Of a stretch of DNA of 64,000 nucleotides, positions 22,501-35,999 are shown piece after piece; within the stretch, counting starts at the first letter, position 1; each line of letters begins with the position of its first letter. The position numbers and the translations under genes are program-made. The DNA comes from Crotophaga sulcirostris (Eukaryota > Chordata > Aves > Cuculiformes > Crotophagidae): the NCBI GenBank assembly GCA_013397455.1, contig VYZB01000016.1, forward strand, positions 2,905,886 through 2,969,885, given 5' to 3'. The notes below the pieces were generated by a model that did no database searches, was not told the origin of the DNA, and saw only the letters and a program-made list of their open reading frames with translations.

Positions 22501-23697
22501 GACGTAGCTCCTGCAGTTTGTCCCTCTGAATATAGTAGTGGCTTCTTGCATCATAGATAAAAGTAGAACATGAATAATTATAGAATAATCAGACGCTTGT
22601 ACAAAAATTGTTTGATTACTTACATGAGGAAGTTCTCTGAGAAATCTGAAACTTGTACTTGAGTTAAACTGCTCGAGTTTCTGGTAGGTTGGACTGGAAA
22701 AAGCAGTTTAAACTTTGTCATATGCTAATGGTGCTTATGCTTCACTAAGAAATTGCTAAGGATATAACTGTACTGACCTTGTGCATCAGTTTAGTTGTTA
22801 CTAGCAGCTAATACCTTTTTTGTTATTACTGCTTCTAATGTCATGTGCCAGGATTTCAGGAAAAAAAAGCAAGTGTATGGACATTATTCTAGCCCCACCG
22901 AAATCTGTAGGAAAATTCATAACTTCTTTGAAGTTGGACTTACATGCTAACTGTTTTTCTCATATCTATTGTGTTCTCACAAAGAGTTCTCAAAATATGA
23001 AGATAGAAAATGCTGTACAGTTACATAATGAACTTAATATGGAGCACAGCTGGACTATTTAGATCTATTCATGTTAAAGTTATAGCAGACTGCTAAATTG
23101 TAGGATGTTTGATTGTGGTGAGCTAAGTGGCAGTTACAGTGAACAATATGCCCGTGTCCTCCAACATACTTATTTTTCTCCATCCTATCCAGTTCCTCCT
23201 TTCCTTCCTTCCTCTTTCTTTACCAGAGTGTTGGATTGCTGACACAAATGACAATGAAGTTAGGACAAATCAAAGGAAATAATATTGTCTGTTCATTAAA
23301 TAATGTCAATCCAGACATCTGGGATTATTTTTCAGGCACTCAGGCAGAAAGATCAATCAGCAGTTGCCAGTTTTTGCTGCCATAGAGTTTCATTTCCCCT
23401 CCAGATTCTGTTCTGCTAATAACACATGCACACTGTTGTTTTCTTTCTTTTATTTGTAGGAAAAAATAAAGTGTCTGGAATACCATTATAACTTTTCTGG
23501 GAACTTGGAAATTTATTTTTTTTTGAACAGAAGAGTTCTTTTGCCTATTTTTTTTTTATAAGTTAACTGAGAAGGAAGAAGTCTTATCAGTTTATCCATT
23601 AAAGGAGAAAAGATGACACTTATGACAAATGATGGATATTTTTGTCTAATAAAGGAGTTTAGGAAGCATACTGAAGGGGTTTTGTATATGTATATAC
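19523..23697. other. Intronic DNA, no firm feature
   Basis: AT-rich with T/G-rich tracts (for example near 19800-19870) and no repeat body. The minus-strand block 20841-21122 is open for 93 codons but has no convincing donor in phase. The + strand block 21680-21961 is similar in length and also unsupported. Confidence 0.45.
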
Positions 23698-23854
23698 CTT
23701 ATAGGAGTAAAACTTTTCCTGCTGAAGGAGAAAGACAGGTGACAAATTTGATCAGTCTTTTGTAGCTTTTTGTTCTGTACAAAAGAATGGGAGATGCCTA
23801 ATGTTTTCAGTTTTTGATCCAAAGAGATGTTTGAATTGTGAATTGACATCATTC
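23698..23854 (-). CDS. Weak candidate coding exon (phase 1 to phase 2)
   Basis: The minus-strand AG (ATACTTGCAG) before 23854 and the donor CCTATAAG|GTATATAC at 23698/23697 bound 157 open bases. The end phase 2 fits the acceptor at 13762, and that junction would read KSFTPI-S-PESVFQALK. The product is Lys/Ser/Leu-rich. A + strand frame of 61 codons also crosses it. Support is splice phase only. Confidence 0.32.
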
Positions 23855-26800
23855 CTGCAAGTATTCATCCTAGTACTGTCTGATATAAAATCAAGACTCA
23901 AATTCTATGAAAGGCCAGCACTATCCAAAATAAGAAGACTGAAGAATGCAAAAATATATAGTAGAAGAAACAACTGGAAAAACTAACTGTTTTGCAAAAA
24001 GCTACTCTAGAAAGTAAAATACTTAAGCCTTAATTGACTATGAGTAAGATCTGTCTCAAAGTCTTTATTGTTCCTTCTGGGCCAAGCTAGACTTGCTGGA
24101 GTGGATGGAATCCTAACCATCATGTACCAGTAATGCTTCCACTTTTTTCTCATGTTCTGTTTTTTTTCACCTTTCCTGCACCTGTCCTCCCCAGCACATC
24201 CATTCTATTACTAAATTCAGGAAACAGGAATGAAAAGTAGAACTTAATTGGGAGTATATTAATAGTTTCTAATCTGAACAGTCATTCATCTAAAAAGACA
24301 TTTCAAATACCCTTTATTCCCCACTCAGAAAGCCAGGAATTGATGCACAAATCAATTTTTGTTTTTCCTGATTTAGCCTCTTGCAAATCTTTCTGAGATA
24401 AAGGCTTTAAAAAAAAAAAGCAGTTAGGAAAAGTTTCTTGCATTCTTCTTCCTAAGAGCAAAGTTGGGATTCTTTTTAGACTTGGACAAAGAACTGTAAA
24501 CTCATAAATATATATATAACTAATTAGTTGATGTTTACAGAATTAGAGATAGGTAAACTGTGGGGTCCTACTGGAGGGGGTGTTGGTGGTATATGAGATG
24601 TTAGCAATAATTAAACCCTTTCATGTTGTCTAGAAGAAACGTAGTTGATGTAATTTTTAGTCCCTCTAGGACTCCCTCTAGGAGGATTTTTATTTTTTTT
24701 AACTCCAAAGTCTGAAATACTTTTTGACAGCTTTGTTTTTATACCTGTTTTATTTTGAATGTATTCCTTGCAATTTTGATATGTTTCTTAGTAGATGGGG
24801 GTTCTTTGCCTATTAATTATACACAAGGGAACTTTGCTTAGTATTCACTCTAATCTGTAATACAAGATAACGTTGCTAATAAATGTATTCTTGTCTCTAT
24901 AGAACTTTTTAAAAATATGTGCTATGTAGTTTTGGAAGCTTTTTTTCTTCTTCTTTTTGGGAGTAAATTGGTAAGTTCAGCCAGCAGAGTTTACTTTCTC
25001 AGAGGGCATAACAGGCATTGATAATGTACTGTAAACTGTAATTCTATAGTGGTATCAGACTGCAGATTGACAGCAGTCTCTTGGGTGCCAGTACCAAGGT
25101 TGTAATGCTTTCTCAGTGGAGTGAGTGATGTCTTTAGAAGGTGTGTTCGATTTCAAAGCATGTTTCATTTTTCTTTAAAGATGGAAGTATTTTTTTACTT
25201 TTCTAATGCAAAGTTCTGACTGTATAATAACAATAAATAAAACTACTTTTCTTTTGTGAGAAATATATTGTTTGAGTGTAGATGAGTCCATCTTGATTTC
25301 AACCTAATTACTACACAATTAAATTGGGCTTTTTTTTGTAAATAGAATAAGCTGCCTGTTTTCTATTAATGTGAACAGGGAGCAAAATTATAAAATTCTG
25401 AGTTAAACTATTCTTTCTTTATTGGGATTTTTTTATATCCTTAAACTATCCTATAGGCAGCCTTTTTTAAGAATTAAAAGGTAAGTGAAAATTTCAGATA
25501 ATATTTCATTATTATCTTAATTATTCTCTAAATGTAAGGGGTGTCATATGAGTTAAACACAAGGAAATATTTTTTAGTCACATACTAGTCTCACAGATAC
25601 TGTTCTTGTTAGTTATAATAGACATGAGTTAATAATTGCGTGATCTATTTAATACTTTCATAAATATTTTTATTTGCAACTTAAAAAAATAATCCAGTGA
25701 GTGACACATGATTGGATGTATAGAAACTACCTGATCAAATCTTATTATTTGAGAAACCAAGGCACTTGTTTGTCTTCTTTTATGGCAAGTGAGACAAAGC
25801 AAAAGATAAATCAGGTATATATAAACGTTCCAAGTATTTATTTGACCTCTAGTGCCATAGTTCATATTACTTCATTGCAATAGCATTGCCAGTTTACTGA
25901 TTGTTTGTCTGTAGGGGAAAAAAAAACCCAACACCTAGATTGAATTATCAATTTTGTTTAAATTATTTTCTTCTTTATTTGGCACTTAGTCTTTCATCAT
26001 ACTTGTTGAGTAATGTGACAGCATTACTAGTGGTTTTGTCTAAGCAGCATCAAGCTTTATGCCAGGTCTTGAGCAACTGTAGTTAGGCTTTGCTTGATTT
26101 TAAGCAAGTGTTTGTTAAGATATTTTAGAAAGCTATTTTTCTTCCATAAGAAAATATCTGCGTGTTCTTTTTGCTTCAAAACCTTTCTTTTAATTTCTCT
26201 ATCTGTTCCTCTCTATGAAGCTAAAACAATTTAAAATGAAGACCGCCTGGAATACATTGTTCTCAGTTCTTTATAACCTTTCTCAACTATCTTTTGACAT
26301 TCAGCATTAAGATGAAGACAAAGCTTCTATGTATCCTAGTGATAGTTTCACCTCCACCAAGGAGAATAACCTGTATATCCTTCTGGCTTTTTGCTGTTTC
26401 TGGTTTGTGGTTATTTGTTTGTGTTTTTTTTTTTTAAAAAAAAAACAACAACAACAAACTGAAATGAAGAGAAACTGTATTCTGGCTTGATTTGTCCAAA
26501 GCTTGATCATAAACTAATACTTATGGTATTTACAGTTAATTTCTGCACAACCGCACACAAAAATGAACTGCAAGGCATAAGACAAAAGCAGATAAAGTGA
26601 ATAAATGAAACATTCCTTAAATAAACATTCATTAAAAGAAATTCGTGAATGAAGACTAGTAAGTACTGGTTGCAATGTAAACAGCTAGAATTTAATACAT
26701 TAAAATCTGAGGATGGGAAATCTATTTTCTTATATTTAAAACATTTGTTCTAATCTTCCAGAACCAGCTAATCAATTACTGTTATTTTTTTTTTCCTACC

Positions 26801-27544
26801 CTGGAAATACAAAGTTCCTTGTTACAATTACATTGACCTTTGTATGTGAAAATCTTAAATAGAGCTTATAGGGGAACCAGTGATTTCTGTATGTTCTCAA
26901 ATCCTGCTTTAAGCTAGAGGTATTTCTAGAATCAGAGAAGAAATCAGAAGATCTCTTCACTCTTTAGGTTTAATGTGTTGCCTCTTTTTGTCTTAACAGA
27001 TTATTTTTCTTGACATTAAGCCAAACAGGAATATATGCTATCTCCCCAGAATGAAGAAGGCGGTAGAGTGAGATAGTATGTTCAGAACATTTAAGTTAAC
27101 TTATTTTCACAGTACAAATTGCTTTGATATGCTAGGAAAAGTCTGAAGCTTACCAGCCACCAATATAATCATTAATTACTTATTCTTAAATTAAGGTGGA
27201 TATTTGTTTTGGTCCTGTCACTTGTCGCTAACTTTACTACTAGAAAATCCTACTTAGGGCTCTGATATTCGAGTTGATTGATTGTAGCTTCTTTGGCTCA
27301 TGTGCAGTCCATCCTTTAAAATGGTCTGTTTTCAATTAAAATGCCACTCTTTGTCCAGATATTATGGAGAAAGAATTAAAAACAGTCTGAAGTTCTTGCT
27401 GGGCTGCTTTTCAAATGTGAGTGGTTACATTACTGCAGTTAACTAACACTTCTGTAGAGGTAAGAGCCAGTCAAACAGTCCTGGAAGCTATTAACAGTGT
27501 ATATACCTGCACTGGTGGAAAGAAATATACTATGGCAAGACTAC
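23855..27544. other. Intronic DNA with simple tracts
   Basis: AT-rich. Contains an ATATATATATA run near 24508 and a T14/A10 inverted tract near 26427-26450 followed by a short CAA repeat. A 46-base minus-strand block at about 25736-25781, between a strong polypyrimidine acceptor and CAG|GTAGTTT, could be a small exon, but it does not fit the phase of its neighbours. Confidence 0.45.
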
Positions 27545-27602
27545 CTGTGTCTTCTGTCCTAATCAAAAGTCCTTCTGTTTTGCTTTGTAACTCAAGAAAT
27601 GA
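27545..27602 (-). CDS. Weak candidate short exon (phase 0 to phase 1)
   Basis: A good acceptor (CTTCTGCCTTTAAG) precedes 27602 and the donor GACACAG|GTAGTC follows 27545. The 58 bases encode SFLELQSKTEGLLIRTEDTG in the open frame. Its end phase 1 matches the start of the candidate at 23854 and its start phase 0 matches the candidate at 30682. It is short, so chance is a real alternative. Confidence 0.28.
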
Positions 27603-27891
27603 CTTAAAGGCAGAAGTTTTATTAATGTAGTAATCATGACAAGTAAAGGCTCGCACTGTTATTTCTGTGCATTTGTAACAAGTTATTTCTATAAGCTATA
27701 TTATTGTACTAACAAGCAACTTCCCTTATGCATGGTTTAGTTCTTCATGCACTTTGCTATTCTGCAGTTATAAAGAAGTTGGAATAGTTTTTCCTTCCAT
27801 TCACAAAGATTTGTTTTCCCTAGGCATCCATGTAGATATATATAGCCATCCTCTACTTAAATACACCCCCTAAACAATATTCATAGAAGAT

Positions 27892-27985
27892 TTCCTAGAA
27901 TGGTTTAGACTGGAAGGGACCTTACAGTTCCAATTCCCCTGCTGTGGACAGGGACACCTCCCACCAGCCCAGGCTGCTCGTTTAT
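27892..27985 (-). mobile_element. CR1 3' end fragment
   Basis: The bases AGAATGGTTTAGACTGGAAG, then GGGACCTTACAGTTCCAATTC and GGACAGGGACACCTCCCACC, are the reverse of a CR1 3' end. The copy stops after about 90 bases. Confidence 0.85.
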
Positions 27986-30681
27986 CTCTGAAAGTTTATA
28001 TATAGAGCATGTCAACACTAGTAATTTCCAGGAGATTTGTACTGCAGCTTAGTAAATATCTGAAAGTGCAAATCATCTTCATATAATTTTTTGAACATGG
28101 TAGGTTTTTTTTCCCATGTTCAGAACTGCGATTTTGCTCTCAGTGTATTTAACGTGTTTTCCAGAGGGTGTGGAAAAAACTGAAAACAGTGCCTGACTGA
28201 AATTAAAAAAATATCATTAATGAAATGCATTCATGCACTTCGGAAATTTTTGAAGGAAGGAGGCGTGACATCCAAACCTGAAGCAAAAGCTTAACATTTT
28301 TAATGGTAGAAAGCTATGAAACAGAAACCTATACTACAGAGAATATAGGAAATGCTCTTAAAAAGTAGGGAAATTATCTGTAAAGTTTATGAGGATCATG
28401 TTTTCTTGGTTTAAAACCTGTACGTTTTCTAAATCTCCACATGATAAGGTGCATGGAGCACAGAGGCAGCTTTTGGGATATTAAGTACAGTCATAATGTA
28501 TTAATGGGTTGGAAAAAGTTTTTTCTTCATAGAGGTAAATGAGAGATCAAAGTTTGTTTCATTGTCCCATGAAAGTGTAATTTTTCAGCTCAATATGCAT
28601 AACTTGACAGTAATTGGGATGATAAATTACAAACATCTATATATTCTGCCACTGATTATTAGATCCTCTTACATATTTTACTTTAAAATATTTAAGTTCA
28701 TTTGCAGATGTATAACATACAGAGTATAAACCCCAACCAATTTTATATGTATATATATGGCAGTTGAGCTTGAAAGCTACTGTAGTTGTTGATGAGAAGT
28801 ATGCTTGAAACTTCATTTGAAGAAAAATAATTTGCAAGAGTTTGACAGGCTCAGATGGAAAAGCCACAAAGATGCATTTCCTAACAGTTGTTTCCTGAAG
28901 ACTGGTAGAATCATAACTTTTTTTTTTTCTTCTTCTATTTGCAAGCTTTTTATGAGGCTAGATTCTAGTCTAATCTAGTAAAATTTTTTAAGAAGGTCTG
29001 TAGTATTTCCAGACTCATCTAAGTAGTACACAGTTTTCAAGTAGTAGTGAATAATGTTTTCAGAAACCTATTTTCTGTCATTTTTTAATTCAAGTTTTTC
29101 TTGTTCATAGAGACGGGTTCAGACAGTCAGATATAAGCTCATTTATAAAGGCTCATGAGGTGTTTGGCTGTGAACCTGATATAGGCCCAGAGCTAAAGTG
29201 GATTTGTGTCCACTTTAACATAACCTTACCTCTCCAGGGCCTTCTTAGGAGGAATTTGAACAAGAAAATGAAGCAATTTTTGTCAGCCCGTGGGAACACC
29301 TGAAATGAAAAGATCAGCCTGGAAGGCTGGTATAACTCGCCAATGCAAGATGCGACTTACCTGTTCAATATATGTAGGTTGATTATGAAAATGAAGTTTC
29401 TGTTAAATGCAGTAGAGAAGCTGACCAGAATATTGAAGGGGATAATCATAATCAAATAGAGGACAATACACAGCAAGTTAGAGAATTTTAGGATATCTGA
29501 AAGAGGGTTGAATTTCCTACAAAAGTTTGTCAATCTATTTGAAGAAACTCAATAGGAAAAAATATGGAGGTTGGATAGCGGATATTTCTAGAGTTCATAA
29601 TAAATAGATCACTGAAGATCATAAATAGGATATTTTCAATGAAGTTCATAGGACAGAATACAAATCAGAAGTAGCTGAGGATCAGAATAAAGAAATCCTC
29701 TCTATAGTAACTGTAAAACTTTAATAATTTTAGCTATAAGAGAGGTGCATGGATTATTAATATGGTAAACAACTAGACTTAAGATTGCTTTTATTTTTTA
29801 AAAAAGAGGATTTAAACTTTATGTGAATGATGAGGAGAAGAATAAAAGTGAAACATTAAGAAAGACAAAGATAAAGTTTGTCACACAAATTACTGTAATA
29901 GTCTGTTTCTCCTTTTTACTGGGATCTTTGAATGTCTTGATTAAAAATTTTGGGATGACCAATCACCATCTGAAGGATGTTGATAGGAGGAGTATCATCT
30001 GCAAGCATTCTTATAGAGACTTTTTTTTTATGGAGACATGATACAGAAGACATTTTGAATAACAGACAGAACTTAGAGAAAATTCAAATAAATGCTGTAT
30101 GTTATTATTGAATATTTGCCAGCAGTTAGCATTAATGGGGGAAATCTGATATCCAGAAGTTAATTTCACTGTCAAAGTAACTCTGTAGTGTTTCATCTTT
30201 AAAATGAACAATGACTCTGCTAGCGTTGGTGTACATGAACACTGTCTCTTGACGTTTCTCGAAAATATAGTGTAAGGGACTTTGAAGGCTCTTCAACTGT
30301 GACTGAAGTTTAAAACACTAAATTTTGTTCCCTGTGAGGTCTCTTTTTTGTGAAGTGAGCCTTCCTCTGCTTAAGTCCAGAAACCAGTTTTATTACAAGT
30401 TGCTTCTGTTATGTGTTTAGAAATTTAAGATAATTCCACAAAACAGTTGATGTACAGGAAGTATAGGAATATCATTTACATAGTATATTTGCATTAATAC
30501 TTGTGCTCATGTCTTGAATAATACGTGGTATTACACAAAGCGAGAGAAACGGTGCATTATAAACATTATAAACAGCCTGAACTGCACAAATTGAGCTGAA
30601 AGATTCTTGATTAAATGCCTGAAGGAATATTCATTTTCTCTGCATGCTTCTGTAAAACTCACATTTTTCACTGGCAGTTAC
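27986..30681. other. Intronic DNA, no firm feature
   Basis: AT-rich. Minus-strand blocks at 28637-28867 and 30011-30211 are open and not obviously repetitive, but lack convincing paired splice sites. No repeat body is recognised. Confidence 0.45.
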
Positions 30682-30789
30682 ATATAAACAGAATGGCACT
30701 TTTAACCTCCTCTCCCTGGCTCTTTTGGCTTTGGCAAGTAAAAAGATGCATCTGAGCCAGGAAGTTTGTAACATTAAGGCAAATGTAAC
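30682..30789 (-). CDS. Candidate coding exon, 36 codons (phase 0 to phase 0)
   Basis: An excellent acceptor (CATTTTCTCTGATTCTTCAG) precedes 30789 and the donor TTATAT|GTAACTG follows 30682. The product has a hydrophobic start (VTFALMLQTSWLRCIFLLAK) and then a basic cluster (AKRARERRLK). Phase 0 at both ends fits the candidates at 31236 and 27602. Confidence 0.38.
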
Positions 30790-31235
30790 CTGAAGAATCA
30801 GAGAAAATGAATCAATAAATACACCAAGTAACAAAACTGTTGTCATGCCAGTATTTTCACTACTTTATGCTTTCTCCCTGGCAAGCGATTGCTGTCATAT
30901 TGAATCCATTCCTGTTATACGATAAGGAATAATAAAATTATCTCTAGAGGTATTAATGTGACAAATACCAATATTGAATAAATAATAAGAGACCCATATT
31001 AATCCTTGATTTTATGATCTTCTCTCAATGTGGCATTTTGCAAAGATGGCAGAATCCAACCCATTCAGTTTACAGAATCAAACATCTAATAGTGTTTACA
31101 CCATTAAAGAATTGTTTCTAATTTTAGCAGCACATAATGGATTGAAAGTTCAAAGAAAAGGAATAGTCTTGTATTGGTTCAGCCTATGTAATGTAAGTCA
31201 TATGAAAACCAGGGAATGTCTAACATATATTCTAC

Positions 31236-31373
31236 CTGTTCTTGGGGAGCATTTAACAGAGCTGTAACACCATAGGGATTAAAATATAAGAACAACCACT
31301 TCTTGATCATTTGTTGACTATTCAAGTGAATGTCAGTCTTTATACAGTCTGGGAGAGATGCTGGTCTTCTACA
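31236..31373 (-). CDS. Candidate coding exon, 46 codons (phase 0 to phase 0)
   Basis: The donor AAGAACAG|GTAGAA at 31236/31235 is good. The acceptor region TTCTAGTTCTCCTCTAAATGAAG gives start 31373 (phase 0), or 31368 with a second AG (phase 2). The product reads RRPASLPDCIKTDIHLNSQQ and then WLFLYFNPYGVTALLN. The phase fits the candidate at 30789 downstream. No family is recognised. Confidence 0.42.
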
Positions 31374-32315
31374 CTTCATTTAGAGGAGAACTAGAAGAAT
31401 TTAAATAAAGATTGAGGGAAAGTGAGTAAGTTTCTGTTCTGACCTGACATTCAGTTCCAAAGTACAGAAAAGGAAGTTTGGATGTGCTACATCATTGTCC
31501 AGCAGATGAGTTGTTTTCTATTATATGTTGCTTATATATGGTAAGTCATACTTGGTCTGTATCTCCCTGCTCTCCTCTCCCCCTATGCTTAAGAAGTGAT
31601 GAAATTGGAAACTTATGTTATTTTTGAGCATAGAAATATAATTTAAAAAAAATCAGAACAAATGACATCGTGGTATATTCTGACACAGATTTTTAAACCA
31701 GAACCTCTGAACAATGTAAAATTGTATATTCTTAGAGAATGGTATTTTTTAACAGTGTAGTAATTTGAATTTTATCTAAAGCTATGTGGACTGAGTCAAA
31801 TAAGTGATATTTTTACAGTGTGCAATTAATAATGTCCTCCTATATCATTTAAGGTTGGGGTTGGGTTTTTTTTTGGAGGGGGGAAGGAGGGAGAAGAGAA
31901 AAGTTTTTCAAATACTAATGATTCATTTTTCGCATGGTGATGTGCCTGAGAACTCCAAATTTTACTGATTCTTTAGATTGTATTGATTATCTTTTTAAAC
32001 ACTTGTAATCGTTACATGCTCTAGGTCAGAGAGAAGAAACTAGTTGCAAGACGCAGTTATATCAGTCACAGAAGAATGTAGTAACAATTATTGGCTATGT
32101 GATAGTGATCAAAATTCGTTAAGGTAATTTGCTTCTTACACAATTGAAATTTGAAATGTGTTTCAGGCATGACACATTTTTCTTAGTATTCGTCCTTTGC
32201 ACACTTACATAGAGAAATATGCATTCCCCTGTATGTAAGGGGATTTCCTGAAATACTATCTATGTGGGGTTTGTGCACAGTAAAGGGAGTTTTTCAAATT
32301 GAGGCTATTGAAATA
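31374..32315. other. Intronic DNA, no feature recognised
   Basis: AT-rich sequence with a G/T-rich tract near 31856-31890 and no repeat body. Confidence 0.5.
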
Positions 32316-33239
32316 TAGAATCACAGAATTGTTTGGGTTGAAAGGGACCTTTAAAGGTCATCTAGTCCAACTCCCTTGCAATGAGCAGTGACATATTCAA
32401 CTAGAACAGGCTCCTTGGAGCCCTGTCCAACCTGAACTTGAACGTTTCCAGGGATGGGGCTTTTGACACATCTGTGGGCAACATGTTCCAGTGTTTCACT
32501 GCCCTCATTGTAATTTTTTTTTTTCTTCTACCTAGTCTAAATTTACCCTCTTATAGATTAAAACCATTTCCCTTGTCCTGTCATAACAGACCCTGCTATA
32601 AGGTTTGCCCCCATCTTTCTTATAAGCCCTTTAAGTACTGAAAGGCCTCAGTAAGTTCTCCCTGGAGAAGACTCCAGGCTAAACAGTCACAATTCTCTCA
32701 GCCTTTCATCATATGATCATTTTGTGGCCCTCCTCTGGACCCTCCGTGTCTGGACCCTCTGTGTCCTTCCTGTGCTGAGGACTCCAGAGCTGGACACAGT
32801 ACTCCAGGTAAGGTCTCACCACACTGGAGCAGAGGGGCAGAGTCACCTCCCCTGACCTGCTGGCCACACTTCTGATGCAGCCCAGGATATGGTTGGCCGC
32901 CTAGGCTCCGAGCTCACATTGCTGGCTCATGTTCAGCTTTTCATTCAGCAGTATTAGCAGTGCTGCTCTCAATCCATTCATCCCCCAGCCTGCACTGATA
33001 CCAGATATTGCCCTGACCCAGGTGCAGGACCTTGCACTTCACCTTGTTGAACCTCATGAGGTTCACATGGACACACTTGTCCAGCTTGTCCAGGTCTCTC
33101 TGCATGGCATCCCATCCCTCAGGTGTGTCAATCACACAACTCAATTTGGTGTCATCTGCAAATTTGCTGAAGGTGCACTCGATCCCATAGTCTATGTTAT
33201 TGACGAAGACATTGAACAGTACTGGTCCCAATATGGACT
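32316..33239 (-). mobile_element. CR1 retroposon, host part of a nested pair
   Basis: The 3' tail in reverse (AGAATCACAGAATTGTTTGG) starts the element. The complement then runs through the ORF2 C-terminus to the reverse-transcriptase core; at 32941-33231 a frame reads [20 protein letters not shown] and then FADDTKLS, the catalytic motif. Several frameshifts are present. Similarity stops at about 33239 and resumes near 33641 with the next part of the same ORF, so a second CR1 appears to have inserted here. Confidence 0.9.
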
Positions 33240-33640
33240 GGTGGTTTGAGTTGGAAAGGGCCTTTAAAGTTCATAGAATCCAACCTTCCTGCAATGCACA
33301 GGGACATCTTCAACTAGAACAGGCTCCTTGAAGCCCTATCCAACCTGACTTTGAATGTTTCCAGGGATGGGGCATCTGACACCTCTCCGGGCAACCTGTT
33401 CCAGTGTTTCACCACCCTCATCATAAACAATACCTTCCCTGTATTTAGTCTACATCTGCCCTGTTTTAGTTTAAAACCATTACCCATTGTCTTATCACAG
33501 CAGACCCTGCTAAAAAGTTTGTCCCCATTTTTCTCACAAGCCTCATTTAAGTGTTGAAAGGCTGCTATAAGGTCTCCCCAAAGCCTTCTCTTTTTCAGGC
33601 TGAACAACTGTAACTCTCTCGGCCTCCAGACATTGGGCTG
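33240..33640 (-). mobile_element. Second CR1 inserted in the first (nested)
   Basis: A new CR1 3' end in reverse (GGTTTGAGTTGGAAAGGGCC) begins here, followed by the complement of the ORF2 C-terminus (frame at 33314-33688 reading LQLFSLKKRRLWGDLIAA and RLNTGKVLFMMRVVKHWNRL). It ends near CTCTCTCGGCCTCCAGACATT. It has the same orientation as its host and must be younger than it. Confidence 0.85.
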
Positions 33641-33862
33641 TTGACCACTACCCTCTGGATACCACCATCCAACCAATTCCCTATTCAAGTAATAGTCGAC
33701 CCATCAAGTACATATCTCCAATTTAGAAGAAAGTTGTAGGGGACTGTGTCCAAGACCTTACAGAAGTCGAGATAAACAACATCCATAGCTCTTCTCTTGT
33801 CCACTTCCCTTGTCCACAAAAATATAGCTTTGTTTGCTCTCATTCCAGTAAGTACTCAACAA
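33641..33862 (-). mobile_element. Resumed upstream part of the host CR1
   Basis: The sequence GACCACTACCCTCTGGATAC, then CCTTACAGAAGTCGAGATAA, is the complement of the CR1 reverse-transcriptase region that lies just upstream of the FADD part at 33.2 kb. About 45 bases expected at the junction are missing. Similarity fades near 33862. Confidence 0.75.
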
Positions 33863-35999
33863 ATCTCATACAATGCATTATATATAATGTTTCATAGGTA
33901 AAACGGGGTGGAGAAGGAGAGCTGTCTAGTTAAATCTGTACTTAATATTCAGAAGAAAATTAGACTTGGCTGAGAATATGCCTACAAGGAATTTAAGACT
34001 TTCTGATCTGTTTATTTTAGTAGGTGAAATGATCTCAGAGGCTGTGTAATTGTGCTGAAACCTTCCTAACCTTTTGCATGTTAAGGTTTTATAATAGCTA
34101 AACATAATGATCAAGACAGGACAGAGATAGCGACCTGGAAATGAGGCAAGGGGGCACGCACTCTGGTAGATGAAACACAAATATCTTGTTTGCATGTTTA
34201 GTGTTACTGCGATTGCCAGGGTTTTGGTATAGTGCTAATATTGCTAACTGTGTCAAAATGGAAACAGCAAATCCATTTAATTTGCAACCTTTATCTCCAT
34301 TCGTATGTAATAAAATCTGTAGGAGAGAGGAATACTTGAGTCAAACTCTTACCTTGGCCTTATTAAAGATACTAAAGTGGCAAAAGATAATAGCTGTTAC
34401 AGAATTTAATACGTCTCAGGAATTTAGTATTCAGTAGCAAAATTATACTTCTTACTGTTGCTCAAAACAAATAAATAAAAAGCCAACAGATTTACCAGTG
34501 AGATCTTGAACTCTACCAAGACATCAATCTTCAGCAAAATTGATACTTTAGGTAATACAAAATTAAGTGAATAACCCCACAACACTAATTCTGCTGTCTA
34601 TGGAGACTTACTGCACACAAAACAAATCTCTATTTGTCTTTAGCCTGTACAGAATAAAAGCAACTTATAAATGATGTGTTGTCAAATTATAGGCTGCTAA
34701 ATTTCATAACTATTATGTTATGTTATGTACTGTGTACAGTCTTTCAGTTCTACACGTTTATCATCTGTAATTATGTATTTTTTTATTTGACTAGTGACTT
34801 ACCTCAAGGCAAGCTGTGTCTCAATAATGACATATATAATAAAGTGTTGAAAGGAGGTGAGAATACTTTGCTATTGTTGAAGCACAGTTGGATCTCCTGT
34901 GATCAGACTTGTAGGAACCTGTTTAAGCAGTTGACCCAAATTAAACACTATGGTCTGTTCAGACTTTCTGCAGTACAATCTTTATGAAATTGCTCAAGCA
35001 AGTTTTCCAGTGTCTGCTTACAAGCACATTAGTTTTTCTGTTTTTAAATAGTTCTCCTAGTATTTTATAAATCTGAATTCCAGGAATATTGCTCATCATC
35101 TGTATCCAGACTGACATTTTTTTGAAGTTAACTAAACTTTTAGTGAATTAACATAGTTGGAAGGGCATAATACACTACAGAGAAAATGTAAGCATGTGGT
35201 TTGAGGTTTTTTAGAATTGATGGTGATGGCGGAGAGTTGTTTTACTTTGAGTACTACCATGCGGATTTTTGTCCAATGCTGTATATCTGTGTTGAATAGA
35301 TTTGGTACTTAGAAATACCATAAGCCATACAGAAACCAGAAACGTCCATATGAGCTAATAAAATAACAGGATCTAGGAAATTTTGATCATCTAGGACCTC
35401 TAATAATATTTATAAATGTCAACGGAAAGGCTACTGTTTATCCCAGTATGTTTTTATTATTTGGATTAAACAGTTTTCAAAATTGTCCTATTTGATAAAC
35501 AGTTGCTGTGGTTTTGTGTCAGTATAATTCCAGGATAATGTGCTAGTATTCAACATAGACTAATTATGTCCTTGGCTTTTGTTTAGTACTTCTGAGAATT
35601 TATATTTTTAACTTCTTTATTTTATTCCCAGTGTATATTTTTATAGGTTGCTTGCTCATTTTTAATGTAATACACTTTGTTATGCATTCAACCTAAATGC
35701 TATTCAAACAGATGTACATAATTATAAGTGAGAGTAAACAGTTGCATTTTTTTACTTTGACCCCTTTAGTTCCTTCACGTATAAGCTTTCCTTCGCATTT
35801 TATTGAGTTAGTGTTGATTTCAGTATAGAAACACATTAAAGTTTATTCGCTATAGCGTGCCTGTACTTTTAGTATAATTAACATTAAATGATGTTCCCTG
35901 AATTTCTTAAGAGCCTTATAACTTATAACATTGGCTACAACTTCTGCTATTATTGCTTCTTGCCTAACCCCCCCCTCCCCCAGTTTATCCAATGTTTAC
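33863..35999. other. Intronic DNA with one very weak exon candidate
   Basis: AT-rich. On the minus strand 33986-34054, bounded by GGTTTCAG and CCTT|GTAGGC, encodes 23 codons (phase 0 to 0) reading HNYTASEIISPTKINRSESL; it could precede the exon at 31373. I leave it as a note because it is short. Nothing else is recognised. Confidence 0.35.
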
